A stretch of DNA of 64,000 nt from AP-15 sp963772295 (GTDB taxonomy: Bacteria; Pseudomonadota; Alphaproteobacteria; ATCC43930; CGMCC-115725). This document shows, piece by piece, positions 51,443-60,981 of the stretch. Where the stretch lies: positions 496,001 to 560,000 of the forward strand of contig CAVYWO010000009.1 of the NCBI GenBank assembly GCA_963772295.1. Direction: 5' to 3'. The position numbers were made by a program, and so were the translations under genes. The stretch's first letter is position 1. Each line of letters starts with the position of its first letter. The notes below the pieces were generated by a model, which worked only from the letters and a program-made list of their open reading frames with translations, made no database searches and was not told where the DNA came from.

Positions 51443-53514
51443 TTGTTGAGCGATTGCAATTGTTTTTCGAACCAAGCAAGATCTTGTCGCCACTGGGCGT
51501 TGTCAGGAGAGATCCGACACAGGCGTGCGATTATCGTTCGGCCTTCGGTCAATGCGCTCAGGGCATCCGACTTGTTGCCCAATTTTTGAAATAGGGCGCC
51601 AAGCTTGGCGTAGGACCCCGACAGCTCCCACTGGTAGTCGGTGCTGTCTGGCGCCGATTTCAGCAAGGCTTCGAAGATTTCCCGCGATCGCTGCGCGGCG
51701 GCGAGGGCGCCTCGCGCGTCGCCGGCCGCCAGCAACGTAACGGACATTTCCCCCTGTGCTGCCGCTTGGCTGCGACGCAATTCCGGCGAGCTCTCGCCGC
51801 CGGCGGAGAGTTGCTCCTGCAGCTTGCGGGCACTGTCGAGTATCCCCTCGATCGTGGCTGTGGGGACGCCGGCGGCATCCCTGAATTTCAGCGCGATGTC
51901 GAAGATCAGCCCGCGGTCTGCGTCGCCAGGGCGAGGCTGTGCTTGGCGTGCTCGCGCTGCGCCTCGGCAAGCTTCCTTTGTGCGTTTGCATCGTACCACT
52001 TCCATCCCGCGAACGCCGAAAGGACCACAAAGACAGCGAGAGCGGCCGAAACCGCGAAAAACGCGACACGCCGCCGCCGCCGTCCGGTCAACAGGTCGGG
52101 TTCGGGCTGGGCCGCGTCGTGCTCGACGGCACCCTTCCAGACCAGGAACTCGCGCTCGTCGTCGAGCCAGGATTTGAGGCGCGGCCAGCGCCGCAGAAGC
52201 TGTTCGTGCGCGACCTCGACTATGGGCATGCCGTCGGCCGCCTGCGCCAGGGTCAAGAGCCGCCAGTCCTGGCCGGCGAGCTTTTTCGCCGCCGCCCATT
52301 CGGCCTCGCTGCATTCGCTGCGCTGGGCGCGGCGGCGCGATCGGCGATGTCGCCGCTCTCGAAACGGGCCTTCAGGACCTCGGCCGGCCGGCGGATGATT
52401 TCACGGAGCACCGCGCCCTCGGGCGCCAGCACGTCCAAGCGCTCCGCCACGTCGAACAAGGCGCGGTCGCGCTGCCAAGCGGCATAGTAGTCCGACCGCA
52501 GGCTCAGCAATACCGAGAACGCCTCGTCGCCGGCGGCCGCGGCGACCACCTCCGAGAAACGGCGGGCCTCGTCGGGCTTGGCACGGGTGTAGAGTTCCTC
52601 GCCCTGGTCGAGATAGACGACGAAGCGCTTTGGCGGCTCGGCGCCGAGCGCCTCGGCGAGCCGGTCGCGGGCCGCGCGCAACAGGTCGCGGAGCCCGGAG
52701 CCGTCGGCAAAGCGCCGGGCCCAGCCCGCCGCCTCCTCGTCGAGTTCGAAGGTGCGGGCGGCGTAGAGCCGGGCGATCTCGCGCGCCAGCTCTTTCAAGG
52801 GCTGCTCACCCGGCCGCACGACGAGCGGCAGAAACGCGCGGCTGTCGCGCAGGCCCGCCGGCCACCCGCCGGTCTCCAGCGGCCACAGCTGGGATTTGAG
52901 CCGGGCCAGGACGCCGGCCCTCGCCAGCGAGGATTTGCCGACCCCCGAATCGCCGATCAGGGTGACGATACGGTCGGGATGCCGCGCCATCCGGTCGAGG
53001 ATGTCGGCGGTCTCCCGGTCGCGGCCGAAAAAGAAGGCGGCGTCGGTCTCTTCGAGTGCCGGCAGGCCCTTGTAGGGCTGGAAGCGCTGCCAGGCCGGCG
53101 TTGGGTCCGCCGGCAGCGTCTCGTCCAGGGCCCGCTCGATCGCGCCGAGGGTTTCGCGCGCTGTCGGATCCGCAGCGAAGATCAGATGCCATTGCCAAAA
53201 AACGGCAGGCCGGGCGCGCGCTCGGCGATGACGACGGGGATCAGCCGCGGCCGGCCGGCCTGCTTTTGCGCCAGGATCAGCGCCTCGTTATATTCGATCT
53301 CTTGCCACGGGCCGATCTTTTGGCCGGCGAGGAACAGCACCGCGTCGCTGCGGGCGAGCTCGGCAGCAAGTTCTTGCACCCACCAGGCGCCGCCGGCGAC
53401 ATTGCGCGGCGCGAGGTACCATTCGTGGCCCGGCAGCAGGCGGGCGCTGAGCGCCGCCTCAACCGCCTGGGCCTTTTCGCGGTCGGCCGTGTTGTGGCTG
53501 ACGAAGACCCGCAC
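51439..53514 (-). pseudogene. TIR - STAND NTPase - transmembrane - TPR protein, decayed (predicted NLR-like defence gene)
   Basis: From ATG 53514 a TIR domain (MRVFVSHNTADREKAQAVEA, VQELAAELARSDAVLFLAGQ, WQEIEYNEAL) is followed in the next frame by an nSTAND1-type NTPase: TLIGDSGVGKSSLARAG (Walker A), RFVVYLDQGEELYTR (Walker B). One base lost near 53190 separates them. Near 52310 the NTPase jumps from ARFESGDIADR to RRRAQRSECSEAEWAAAKKL in a different frame, removing about 100 residues. Then come EVAHEQLLRRWPRLKSWLDD, a membrane helix (VAFFAVSAALAVFVVLSAFA), one more shift near 51915 and TPRs (DIALKFRDAAGVPTATIEGI; YAKLGALFQKLGNKSDALSA) to TAG 51439. TIR-STAND proteins sense invaders and deplete NAD; this one is inactive as it stands. 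Confidence 0.8.
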
Positions 53515-53711
53515 CGCCCCTCGCTGACCCTCGCGGGGTGTCGATCTAGACGATCATTGTGCTCTTCGTGACGCGTTCCGTGGAGATGTCCTCTCGTCGG
53601 TCCAAGAATGGCTTGTTTTACGCCGCACCAACTTTGTCACGGGAAATGGACGGCCCCCGTCGCACCGGCAGAAAAGCTCTCCAAGGACGTCATCATACTG
53701 CCCGACCAGGA
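53515..53711. other. Intergenic region, no gene seen
   Basis: About 200 bases upstream of the TIR start; slightly AT-richer around 53560-53640 and probably holding the promoter of the former TIR-STAND gene. No boxes assigned. Confidence 0.35.
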
Positions 53712-53856
53712 TCATTGAGGCTCCGCGTAGGACGCGCCGAGCAATTGGGAGCGGAAGCGGTTGCGGCAGAAGGCCGGGTCCAGGTTGCGCTTGTAGGCCG
53801 GCGGGTCGCCGGGCCGCACCCGCAACACGACAAAGGCGGCGCCGCTCCCGGGCCGC
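53712..53856 (-). pseudogene. Unrecognised gene tail
   Basis: Immediately after the MFS transporter stop, a minus-strand frame without a start reads VLRVRPGDPPAYKRNLDPAF, then CRNRFRSQLLGASYAEPQ and TGA at 53712. Composition and third-base GC look like a real C-terminus of about 45 residues, but nothing upstream in this frame belongs to it. I do not recognise the family. Confidence 0.3.
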
Positions 53857-55131
53857 TCAGGTGACGGTCAGTTCGGCGAGGAGGACCCTCCCCCTGGTTT
53901 CCGGGCTCAACAGCACCGCAACCAGGAAAACCGCGAGGCCGACGACCGTCGTGACGAGGATCGGACCGGACAGGCCCACTTTGTGCGTGGTTGCGTAAAG
54001 AACGAGCAGGGGCGAAATCAGCCCGCCCCAAATCGCGCCCTGATGGAAGCAGAAGGCGACTGCCGTCGCCCGCACCTCGGTCGGGAAGCGCTCCGAAAGA
54101 TAGGCCGGATACTGAACGTGCATGCCGCCGCAGGCGAACATCCCCTGCAGCGCAAACCCGGTGACCACCAAGGTGTAGTCGTGCGTCGTCAAATAGAGGA
54201 AGGCGGTCGGAACGCCGAGCGCCGCGGGGATCAGGATCGCCGGGCGCCGGCCCAGGCGTTCCCCGACCCAGCCCCAGAATAGCGAGGACAGGAAGAAGAG
54301 CGTGTTGGCAAGCGCGATCGGCAATGCGACGAAAGCCGGGCTCAGATGCAGATCGAGCTGCAGATGGGTCGCGAACAGCGCATAGTTCGCATAGTAGATG
54401 ACAAAGGCCGATGCCATCATCAGGCAGGTCGTCAGCGTGTTGCCAAGCATTGCCGGCTTGAAGATCGTGAACAGCGGCGTGCGCATTTCGCGATGCTGCG
54501 TCTTCTGCTGACGCAGGTTTTCGACAAAGATCTCGGGTTCTTTGACGTATATCCGAATATAGATGAGCAGGAGGGCGGGCACGATGCCGATCATCAGCAG
54601 ACCGCGCCAGCCGATATAGCGGTAGAAGAGACCGTAAATGGCGCTCGACAGCAGAAACCCGATCCCCCACGACCCCTGCATCACGGCGCCCATGAAGCCG
54701 CGCGAGCGCGCCGGCCAGGTTTCCATCGCGAGGGCGGCCCCGGCCGGCCATTCGGCGCCCATGCCGATGCCGAGCAGGGCGCGGAACAGAAACAGGACGA
54801 AGAAGCTCGGCGCCAAGCCGGCAATGAAGTTGCACACCGAGTACCAGGCGATCGAGATCATCAGCGGGATTTTGCGGCCGATGCGATCGGCCAGCCAGCC
54901 GTTGGCGGTAGCGCCAAGGAGCCGCATCCACAAGGTGATCGTCAACACGAACGCCACCTGGGCCACCGGCACGTGGAAATGGGCGGCAATCGGAGCGATG
55001 ATCAGCAGGAACGCGGTGAAGTCGAAGGCGTCGAGCGTCCAGCCGAGCCAGGCCGCCACCCAGGCATACCACTGATCCCCGCTCGGCTCCCGCCACCACG
55101 GGATTACCGCCGTCTCGACCGCCACCGCCAT
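53857..55131 (-). CDS. MFS transporter (metabolite:H+ symporter type)
   Basis: 424 residues from ATG 55131. Twelve helices are predicted. The MHS/SHS-type signature is clear: WLADRIGRKIPLMISIAWYS (loop 2-3), FRALLGIGMGAEWPAGAALA (helix 4, RxxxGxGxGxE), WGWVGERLGRRPAIL (loop 8-9). This group imports small organic acids, aromatic acids or sialic acid by proton symport; the substrate is not evident. Upstream of the start (55132-55213) is non-coding. No regulator next to it. Confidence 0.88.
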   Translation of the reverse strand: MAVAVETAVIPWWREPSGDQWYAWVAAWLGWTLDAFDFTAFLLIIAPIAAHFHVPVAQVAFVLTITLWMRLLGATANGWLADRIGRKIPLMISIAWYSVCNFIAGLAPSFFVLFLFRALLGIGMGAEWPAGAALAMETWPARSRGFMGAVMQGSWGIGFLLSSAIYGLFYRYIGWRGLLMIGIVPALLLIYIRIYVKEPEIFVENLRQQKTQHREMRTPLFTIFKPAMLGNTLTTCLMMASAFVIYYANYALFATHLQLDLHLSPAFVALPIALANTLFFLSSLFWGWVGERLGRRPAILIPAALGVPTAFLYLTTHDYTLVVTGFALQGMFACGGMHVQYPAYLSERFPTEVRATAVAFCFHQGAIWGGLISPLLVLYATTHKVGLSGPILVTTVVGLAVFLVAVLLSPETRGRVLLAELTVT

Positions 55132-55213
55132 CGTGCGTCTCCACCGTTGCGTTCGTTGAACCGTACAGCGGTCATGACGGCAAGTCATCCGCTTCGCCGC
55201 CGCCCGCGGCTTT

Positions 55214-55450
55214 CTATAGGGGTTGCTCCTCGAGGCGGCCGACGCGGTCGTCGAGCGCGCGCAGGCGATCGACCACCCTCGCATTCTGCGCGACCATCGC
55301 GGTCATTTGTTCGAGCATCCTGATCAAGGTTTCTTCGTGGCGCAACACGATCGCGGTCAATACCTTGATGTCGTCGCGCATCGAGGCGATCTCGTCGAGC
55401 ATTCGCCGCTGCTGCGCGGCGAGAAATTCGAGGGTGACGGTCTCGCTCAC
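55214..55450 (-). CDS. Small coiled-coil protein
   Basis: 78 residues, MSETVTLEFLAAQQRRMLDE, then IASMRDDIKVLTAIVLRHEE and a heptad-rich stretch to RLEEQPL. Repeating hydrophobic spacing over the whole length indicates one long coiled coil. Similar tiny proteins with alternate RMLDEIASMRDD motifs are common in alphaproteobacteria without known role. It lies 24 bases after gap on the same strand. Confidence 0.65.
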   Translation of the reverse strand: MSETVTLEFLAAQQRRMLDEIASMRDDIKVLTAIVLRHEETLIRMLEQMTAMVAQNARVVDRLRALDDRVGRLEEQPL

Positions 55451-55474
55451 TGCCGCCGCGCGCGCCGCGCCGTT

Positions 55475-56485
55475 TCAGGCGAGCCCGCCGACCAGGCCGG
55501 CGACTTCGACCATTCTGTTCGAGAAGCCCCATTCGTTGTCGTACCAGGCGAGGACGCGCACGAAGCGGTGGTCGAGCACCTGGGTCTGGGTCACATCGAA
55601 GATCGCGCTGTGCGGGTCGTGGTTGAAGTCGATCGAGACGGTCGGCGCCCGGTTGATGCCGATGATGCCGTTGAGCCGGTTCGACTTCGCCGCCTCCTCC
55701 ATCAGCGCGTTGACCTCGGCGGCCGAGGTTTCCCGCGCCGCGTCGAACTTGAAGTCGATCAGCGAAACATTTGCGGTCGGCACTCGGATGGCGGTGCCGT
55801 CGAGCTTGCCTTTCAAGGCCGGCAGAACCAGCCCGACCGCCTTTGCCGCACCGGTCGAGGTCGGGATCAGCGATTGCGCGGCGGCCCGGGCCCGGCGCAA
55901 ATCGCGATGCAGCGTGTCGACCAGCGACTGATCGCCGGTGTAGGCGTGGATCGTCGTCATATAGCCGCGCTCGATGCCGATCCCGCGGTGCAGGACATAG
56001 GCGACCGGGGCGAGGCAGTTGGTCGTACACGACGCATTCGAGACGACCTGATGCGCCGGTCGCAAATCGTCGTGGTTGACGCCCATCACAAGGGTCAGAT
56101 CGGCGCCGTCGGCCGGGGCCGAGACGACGACGCGCCGGGCGCCGGCCTCGAGATGCTTGGCCGCCGCCTCGCGCTTGGTGAAGATGCCGGTGCATTCGAG
56201 CGCCACCTCGACGCCGAGCTCGCGCCAGGGCAGTTTTGCCGGGTCGCGCTCCGCGGTGACGCGGATCCGGCCGCGGCCGAGATCGATCCAGCCCTCGCCG
56301 GTGGCGATCTCGCCGGGAAAGCGGCCGTGCACGCTGTCATAGCGCAACAGATGCGCATTGGTTTCGACCGGTCCGAGGTCGTTGACGCCAACGATTTCGA
56401 GGTCGTCGCGGCGGCTCTCATAGGCCGCCCGCAACACCAGCCGGCCGATCCGGCCGAAGCCATTGATCGCAACCCGTATCGTCAT
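55475..56485 (-). CDS. gap: Glyceraldehyde-3-phosphate dehydrogenase, type I
   Basis: 336 residues from ATG 56485, with GGGAGGAGGGAGC before it. NAD site VAINGFGRIGRLVLRAAYES, Asp in GVNDLG, the catalytic Cys in SNASCTTNCLAP with His in TTIHAYTGDQSLVD, and YDNEWGFSNRMVEV near the C-terminus. It interconverts glyceraldehyde-3-phosphate and 1,3-bisphosphoglycerate. Twenty-nine bases after tkt, so they form a tkt-gap unit serving glycolysis, the pentose phosphate pathway or the Calvin cycle. The pyrimidine cofactor specificity cannot be fixed from this alone (NAD type by Asp). Confidence 0.93.
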   Translation of the reverse strand: MTIRVAINGFGRIGRLVLRAAYESRRDDLEIVGVNDLGPVETNAHLLRYDSVHGRFPGEIATGEGWIDLGRGRIRVTAERDPAKLPWRELGVEVALECTGIFTKREAAAKHLEAGARRVVVSAPADGADLTLVMGVNHDDLRPAHQVVSNASCTTNCLAPVAYVLHRGIGIERGYMTTIHAYTGDQSLVDTLHRDLRRARAAAQSLIPTSTGAAKAVGLVLPALKGKLDGTAIRVPTANVSLIDFKFDAARETSAAEVNALMEEAAKSNRLNGIIGINRAPTVSIDFNHDPHSAIFDVTQTQVLDHRFVRVLAWYDNEWGFSNRMVEVAGLVGGLA

Positions 56486-56514
56486 GCTCCCTCCTCCCGA
56501 TACGCGCACCCCCT

Positions 56515-58518
56515 CTATAGGAGCGCGCGGGCGGCGACGGCAACCCGCTGCGGCGTGATGCCGAAATGCTCGTAGAGCGCCTCGCCCGGGGCCGAGGCGC
56601 CAAAGCCGGTCATGCCGACGAAGGCGCCGTGCGGCCCGAGCCATCGCTCCCAGCCGAACGCGACCGCGGCCTCGACCGCGACCCGCGGGGAGGGGCCGAG
56701 GACCCGGTCCCGGTATTCGCTCGAAGCCTCCTCGAAGAGTCGCCAGCACGGCAGCGAGACCACCGCGGCGCCGATCCCGTCACGCAGCAAGAGGTCGCGC
56801 GCGGCCATCGCGATCGCGACCTCGGAGCCCGAGGCGATCAGCGTGACCCGACGGCCGCCTTCGGCTTCGGCCAGCACATAGCCGCCCTGCCGCGACCGAT
56901 TGCGGGGCGCGGGATCGCGGCGTAAGAGCGGCACCGCCTGGCGGGTCAGCGCCAAGAGCGACGGCGCATCGCGGCGCTCGATGGCGAGCGCCCAGCATTC
57001 GGCGGTCTCGACCGCATCGGCGGGCCGGTAGAGGTACAGCCCGGGCATCGCCCGCAGCGCCGCCAGATGCTCGACCGGCTGATGCGTCGGCCCGTCCTCG
57101 CCGAGCCCGATCGAATCATGGGTCATCACATAGACGACGCCGAGGCGCGAGAAGGCCGACAACCGGATCGACGGGCGGCAGTAATCGGAAAAGCAGAGAA
57201 AGGTGCCGCCATAAGGGATCAGGCCGCCATACGCGGCGATGCCGTTCATCGCCGCCGCCATGCCATGCTCGCGCACCCCGTAATGCAGATAGCGGCCGGT
57301 AAAATCGCCGGGTCGAACCTCGGTCTGGTTCTTGGCCTTGGTGTTGTTCGACCCGGTCAGATCGGCCGAGCCGCCGACCAGCTCCGGCACGGTCGCGGTC
57401 AGACGGTCGAGCACGATGCCCGAGGCCTGGCGCGTCGCGAGTCGCCCTTCGCCGTTGCGGAAATCGGCGCAGAGTGCGGCGATCGCGGCATCGAGCTCGC
57501 CCGGCATCGCGTTCCGTTGCCGGCGCAGAAACTCGGCCCGCCGCGCCGCCGGCAGCGCCGCCAGTCGTTCTTTCCAGGCCCGGCGCACCGGCGCGCCGCG
57601 CCTTCCGGCCTCTCGCCAGGCGGTGCCGACATCCTCGGGGACGACGAAAGGCGGATCGCTCCAGCCGAGGCGCTCGCGCGCTCCGGCGATCTCGGCGGCG
57701 CCGAGTGCGGCGCCATGCGCCGCCGCGGTGCCGGCCTTGGTCGGCGCGCCAAAGGCGACGACCGTACGGCAGGCGATGAGGCTCGGCCGGTCGCACTGCT
57801 GCGCGCGGGCGAGCGCCGCAGCGATCGCCTCGGTGTCGTGGCCCTCGATGCGCTCGGCGCGCCAGCCAAGGGTGCGACAGCGTGCGAGCTGGTCGTCGGA
57901 AACGGCGAGTGCGGTCGGGTCGTCGATCGAGACCGCGTTGTCGTCGAAGAGCACGATCAGCTTTGCCAGCCGCAGGTGGCCGGCGAGCGAGGCCGCTTCG
58001 TGGCTGATGCCTTCCATCAGGCAGCCATCGCCGCAGCAGACATAGGTGCGGTGATCGACGACATCGTCGCCGAACTCGGCGGCCAGCATGCGCTCGGCGA
58101 TCGCCATGCCGACGGCGTTGGCGAGCCCCTGGCCGAGCGGGCCGGTCGTGACCTCGATGCCGGCCGCGTCGCCGCGCTCGGGGTGGCCGGCGGTGCGGCT
58201 GCCGAGCTGACGGAAGCGCTCGATCTCGGCCATCGTCATCTCCGGGTAGCCCAAGAGATGCAGCAGGCCGTAGAGCAGCATCGAGCCGTGCCCGTTCGAC
58301 AGGACGAAGCGGTCGCGGTCGGGCCAATCGGGCGCCTGCGGATCGAAGCGCAAGAACCGCGTAAACAGCACCGCGGCAATGTCGGCCATCCCCATCGGCA
58401 TCCCGGGATGGCCCGGTTTCGCCTTTTCGACCGCATCCATGGCGAGCGCGCGCAGCGCATCGGCAAGGCGGCGCAGGGGTGGATCCTTGGGCTCGGGCAG
58501 GGGCGGGGCGAGGCTCAT
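56515..58518 (-). CDS. tkt: Transketolase
   Basis: 667 residues, full length. Thiamine-diphosphate motif: CCGDGCLMEGISHEAASLAG, with GDG...N spacing completed by VLFDDNAVSIDD. Other hallmarks: AVEKAKPGHPGMPMGMADIA, LSNGHGSMLLYGLLHLLGYP, VTTGPLGQGLANAVGMA, GSADLTGSNNTKAK, YGVREHGMAAAMNGIAAYGG, HDSIGLGEDGPTHQPVEHLA. Transfers two-carbon units between sugar phosphates. It precedes gap; no fructose-bisphosphatase or other Calvin genes are in the window. Confidence 0.94.
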   Translation of the reverse strand: MSLAPPLPEPKDPPLRRLADALRALAMDAVEKAKPGHPGMPMGMADIAAVLFTRFLRFDPQAPDWPDRDRFVLSNGHGSMLLYGLLHLLGYPEMTMAEIERFRQLGSRTAGHPERGDAAGIEVTTGPLGQGLANAVGMAIAERMLAAEFGDDVVDHRTYVCCGDGCLMEGISHEAASLAGHLRLAKLIVLFDDNAVSIDDPTALAVSDDQLARCRTLGWRAERIEGHDTEAIAAALARAQQCDRPSLIACRTVVAFGAPTKAGTAAAHGAALGAAEIAGARERLGWSDPPFVVPEDVGTAWREAGRRGAPVRRAWKERLAALPAARRAEFLRRQRNAMPGELDAAIAALCADFRNGEGRLATRQASGIVLDRLTATVPELVGGSADLTGSNNTKAKNQTEVRPGDFTGRYLHYGVREHGMAAAMNGIAAYGGLIPYGGTFLCFSDYCRPSIRLSAFSRLGVVYVMTHDSIGLGEDGPTHQPVEHLAALRAMPGLYLYRPADAVETAECWALAIERRDAPSLLALTRQAVPLLRRDPAPRNRSRQGGYVLAEAEGGRRVTLIASGSEVAIAMAARDLLLRDGIGAAVVSLPCWRLFEEASSEYRDRVLGPSPRVAVEAAVAFGWERWLGPHGAFVGMTGFGASAPGEALYEHFGITPQRVAVAARALL

Positions 58519-58906
58519 CGTCTCACCCTTATCACCAACCGGTTCATCACGCCGCCACTATCGGGCGCGGCGGCAAGCGCGGAGGGGCGCCGGTCGAGAA
58601 CGCGCCGCTGGCGGCGAGCGCCGAACTGCGGCATTGTCCGGCGCCGCATCGTTCGGTTTGCGCGATTTTCGATCGGATGGCATCGGTACGAGCAGCCCCC
58701 CTCCCCCAAATTGGGGGGGAGGGTTGAGAAGGGTTGGCGAGGCGAACCCCCGGACGTGGGCCTTCAGCCCACGGATTTAATCCGTGGGCGCCCGCCAGGG
58801 GCGGGCGTTCCGGGGATGGGTGAGGGGAGGGGGTGCCACCCGATCGGAAATTGCGCTGGCGGCAGCGGGAATTGGTAACGGCGAGGCGGGGCCCGGGTAA
58901 CCCTTC
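58519..58906. other. Intergenic region with hairpin repeats
   Basis: About 390 bases between tkt (minus) and the LLM gene (plus), so both promoters must be here or close. It contains a CCCTCCCCC / GGGGGAGGG hairpin (about 58697-58729) and the composite REP-like repeat at 58747-58815. No gene-like frame. Confidence 0.6.
58747..58815. repeat. REP-like composite hairpin
   Basis: Outer arms CCCCCGGAC and GTTCCGGGG, inner hairpin GTGGGCCTTCAGCCCAC and GGCGCCCGCCAGGGGCGGGC. The GTGGGCCTTCAGCCCACGG segment is the same as in the MITE-like element at 51289, so the families share a core. Confidence 0.65.
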
Positions 58907-59731
58907 ATGCGATTGAGCGTGGTGACTTTCATGCGCCCCGGAACCGAGGCGCCGCGGCATACGATGGAGCGGATCGCCGGCTATGCAAGGCGCATCGAGG
59001 CCAGCGGCTTTCCCGGCATCTGGGTGACCAATTCGCTCGGCCGCGGGCGGCCCACGCTCGACCCGCTGATAGCGCTCGGCGCGCTCGCCGCAGTGACCAA
59101 GCGGGTCGAGCTCGGTACCGCCGTGCTGCAGGTGTCGCTGCGTCATCCGGTCGAGCTGGCGCATCGCGTGCAATCGGTTCAGGCCTTGTCGGGCGGACGC
59201 CTGCGCCTCGGCGTCGGCTGCGGCTCGACCAAGGCCGATTTCGAGCTGCTCGGGGCCGATTTCCAGCAGCGGTTCCGCAACCTCATAAGCGCACTCGAGA
59301 TCATGCACCGCGCCTGGCGCGGCGAGCCGATGAACGGCGGCACCTTGACGCCGTGGCCGGGCAGCGAGGGCGGGCCGCCGGTGCTGCTCGGGGCCTGGCG
59401 CAACCCGCGCTGGATTGCCTATGCGGCAAGGCAATGCCGGGGCTGGATCGCGTCCGGCGTGTACAGCAGCTGGGAGGACCTCGAAAACGGCATGCGGCTC
59501 TATCGCGAGGCCGGCGGCGGCAACGCCGTCCTCGCTAATGTCGTCGTCGATCTCGCCAACCGGCCGGAGCCCGGCAGCCTCGCGGAGCTAGCCAAGGTGT
59601 CGTTCGTCTGCCCGCCCGAGGAGGCGCGCCGGCGCTTGAAGCGGATCGAGCAGATCGGCTTCGACGAGGTCCTCGTCGTCTCGCTGACGAACGCGCTCGA
59701 CGAGATCGAACGGCTGCGGGACTATCTCTGA
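58907..59731 (+). CDS. LLM-class (luciferase-like) oxidoreductase
   Basis: 274 residues, a TIM-barrel flavin or F420-dependent enzyme. Start MRLSVVTFMRPGTEAPRHTM; family motifs ASGFPGIWVTNSLGRGRPTL, TKRVELGTAVLQVSLRHPVE, GGRLRLGVGCGSTKADFELL and a C-terminal segment FVCPPEEARRRLKRIEQIGF. These enzymes oxidise or reduce small organic compounds with FMN or F420; nothing here indicates which. It is single, followed by hairpin repeats and the kinase. Confidence 0.85.
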   Translation: MRLSVVTFMRPGTEAPRHTMERIAGYARRIEASGFPGIWVTNSLGRGRPTLDPLIALGALAAVTKRVELGTAVLQVSLRHPVELAHRVQSVQALSGGRLRLGVGCGSTKADFELLGADFQQRFRNLISALEIMHRAWRGEPMNGGTLTPWPGSEGGPPVLLGAWRNPRWIAYAARQCRGWIASGVYSSWEDLENGMRLYREAGGGNAVLANVVVDLANRPEPGSLAELAKVSFVCPPEEARRRLKRIEQIGFDEVLVVSLTNALDEIERLRDYL

Positions 59732-59796
59732 TGTCCTGTCCCGAAGACGCCTCGCCTCGTCGGTCCGGTTTCACCCCCTCCCGGCCCTTCGGGCCG

Positions 59797-59868
59797 ACCT
59801 CCCCCATCGAGGGGGAGGTTGATCACCCGTCGGCCAGAACGCCTTGCCTCCCCCTTGAAGGGGGAGGC
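59797..59868. repeat. Two adjacent GC hairpins (CCTCCCCC type)
   Basis: ACCTCCCCC-ATCGA-GGGGGAGGT (59797-59819) and GCCTCCCCC-TTGAA-GGGGGAGGC (59846-59868), both perfect over nine pairs. They lie between the LLM gene and the kinase. No T-tract follows, so they are dispersed repeats rather than standard terminators, though they may weaken read-through. Confidence 0.65.
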
Positions 59869-59942
59869 CGCGAGCGTCAGCGAGCGGGTGGGGGTGTGCC
59901 TCGCCGATACGCGACGAGCCGGCAGGACCGGTGCGGCGGCGC

Positions 59943-60939
59943 ATGACGGCGGCGCCAATCGACGTCGTCGGCATCGGCAATGCGATCGTCGACGTGATCG
60001 CCCGGGCCGACGAAGCGTTTCTCGGGCGCGAGGCCTTGACCAAGGGGGCGATGACCCTGATCGACGCCGCTCGTGCCGAAGCGCTCTATCGTCGGATGGG
60101 GCCGGCCGTCGAATTCGTCGGGTGGCTCGACCGCCAATACGGTGGCCGGGATCGCCTCGTTGGGCGGCAGCGCCGCCTATATCGGCAAAATACGCGACGA
60201 TTTCCTGGGCGAGGTCTTCCGCCACGACCTCAGGGCGCAGGGGGTGCGCTTTGACACGCCCGCGGCGATCGACGGCCCGGGTACGGCGCGCTGTCTGATC
60301 CTCGTCACCGCGGACGGGCAGCGCACGATGGGCACTTATCTCGGCGCCTGCGTCGAGCTAGGCCCCGACGACATCGACCCGGAGCCGTTGGCCGCGGCCC
60401 AGGTGACCTATCTCGAAGGCTACCTGTTCGACCCGCCGCAGGCGCAGCGGGCGTTCCGCGAGGCCGCCGCCATTGCCCACGCCGCCGGGCGGCGGGTGGC
60501 GTTGTCGCTCTCCGACCCGTTCTGCGTCGAGCGTCATCGGGCGGCGTTTCGCGACCTCGTCGATGGGCACGTCGACATCCTCTTTGCCAACGAGGCCGAG
60601 ATCTGCTCGCTTTACGAAACGACGGATTTCACCGCCGCGGCAGCGGCGGTCAAGGGCCATGTCGCGATCGCCGCCCTGACCCGCAGCGCCCTGGGCAGCG
60701 TGATCCTCGCCGGCGGCGCCGAGCATCCGGTCGCCGCCGTCCCCGTGGCCCGCGTCGTCGACACGACCGGCGCCGGCGACCTCTATGCCGCGGGTTTTCT
60801 CTTTGCCTTGACCCGCGGCCTGGCACTCCCTACCTGCGGGGCGGTCGGCAGTCTGTGCGCTGCCGAAATCATCGGCCATGTCGGCGCCCGCCCGGAGACG
60901 GCGCTGTCGGCGCTCGTCGCGCGCTCGGGCCTCGCCTGA
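59943..60939 (+). pseudogene. Adenosine-kinase-like PfkB family sugar kinase, frameshifted
   Basis: ATG 59943 (59931 possible) gives MTAAPIDVVGIGNAIVDVIA, RAEALYRRMGPAVE. Near 60115 one extra T (GAATTCGTCGG) shifts the frame; the true continuation SGGSTANTVAGIASLGGSAA and YIGKIRDDFLGEVF is in the next frame and runs to 60939, ending with the catalytic loop DTTGAGDLYAAGFLFALTRG. All kinase motifs are therefore present, about 330 residues, only the frame is broken. Closest group is adenosine kinase / PfkB ribokinase. Sequence around is otherwise normal, so an assembly error is quite possible. Confidence 0.85.
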
Positions 60940-60981
60940 ATTTGCCGGGCCGCCGGCCACCGGCCGGCGCCTTGTTGGATC

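Noticed and set aside
57067..58878. 603-codon plus-strand open frame
   Set aside because: Antisense shadow of tkt, which has all transketolase motifs.
59797..59868. Rho-independent terminators
   Set aside because: The hairpins are strong but lack a following T-run on either strand and resemble dispersed repeats.
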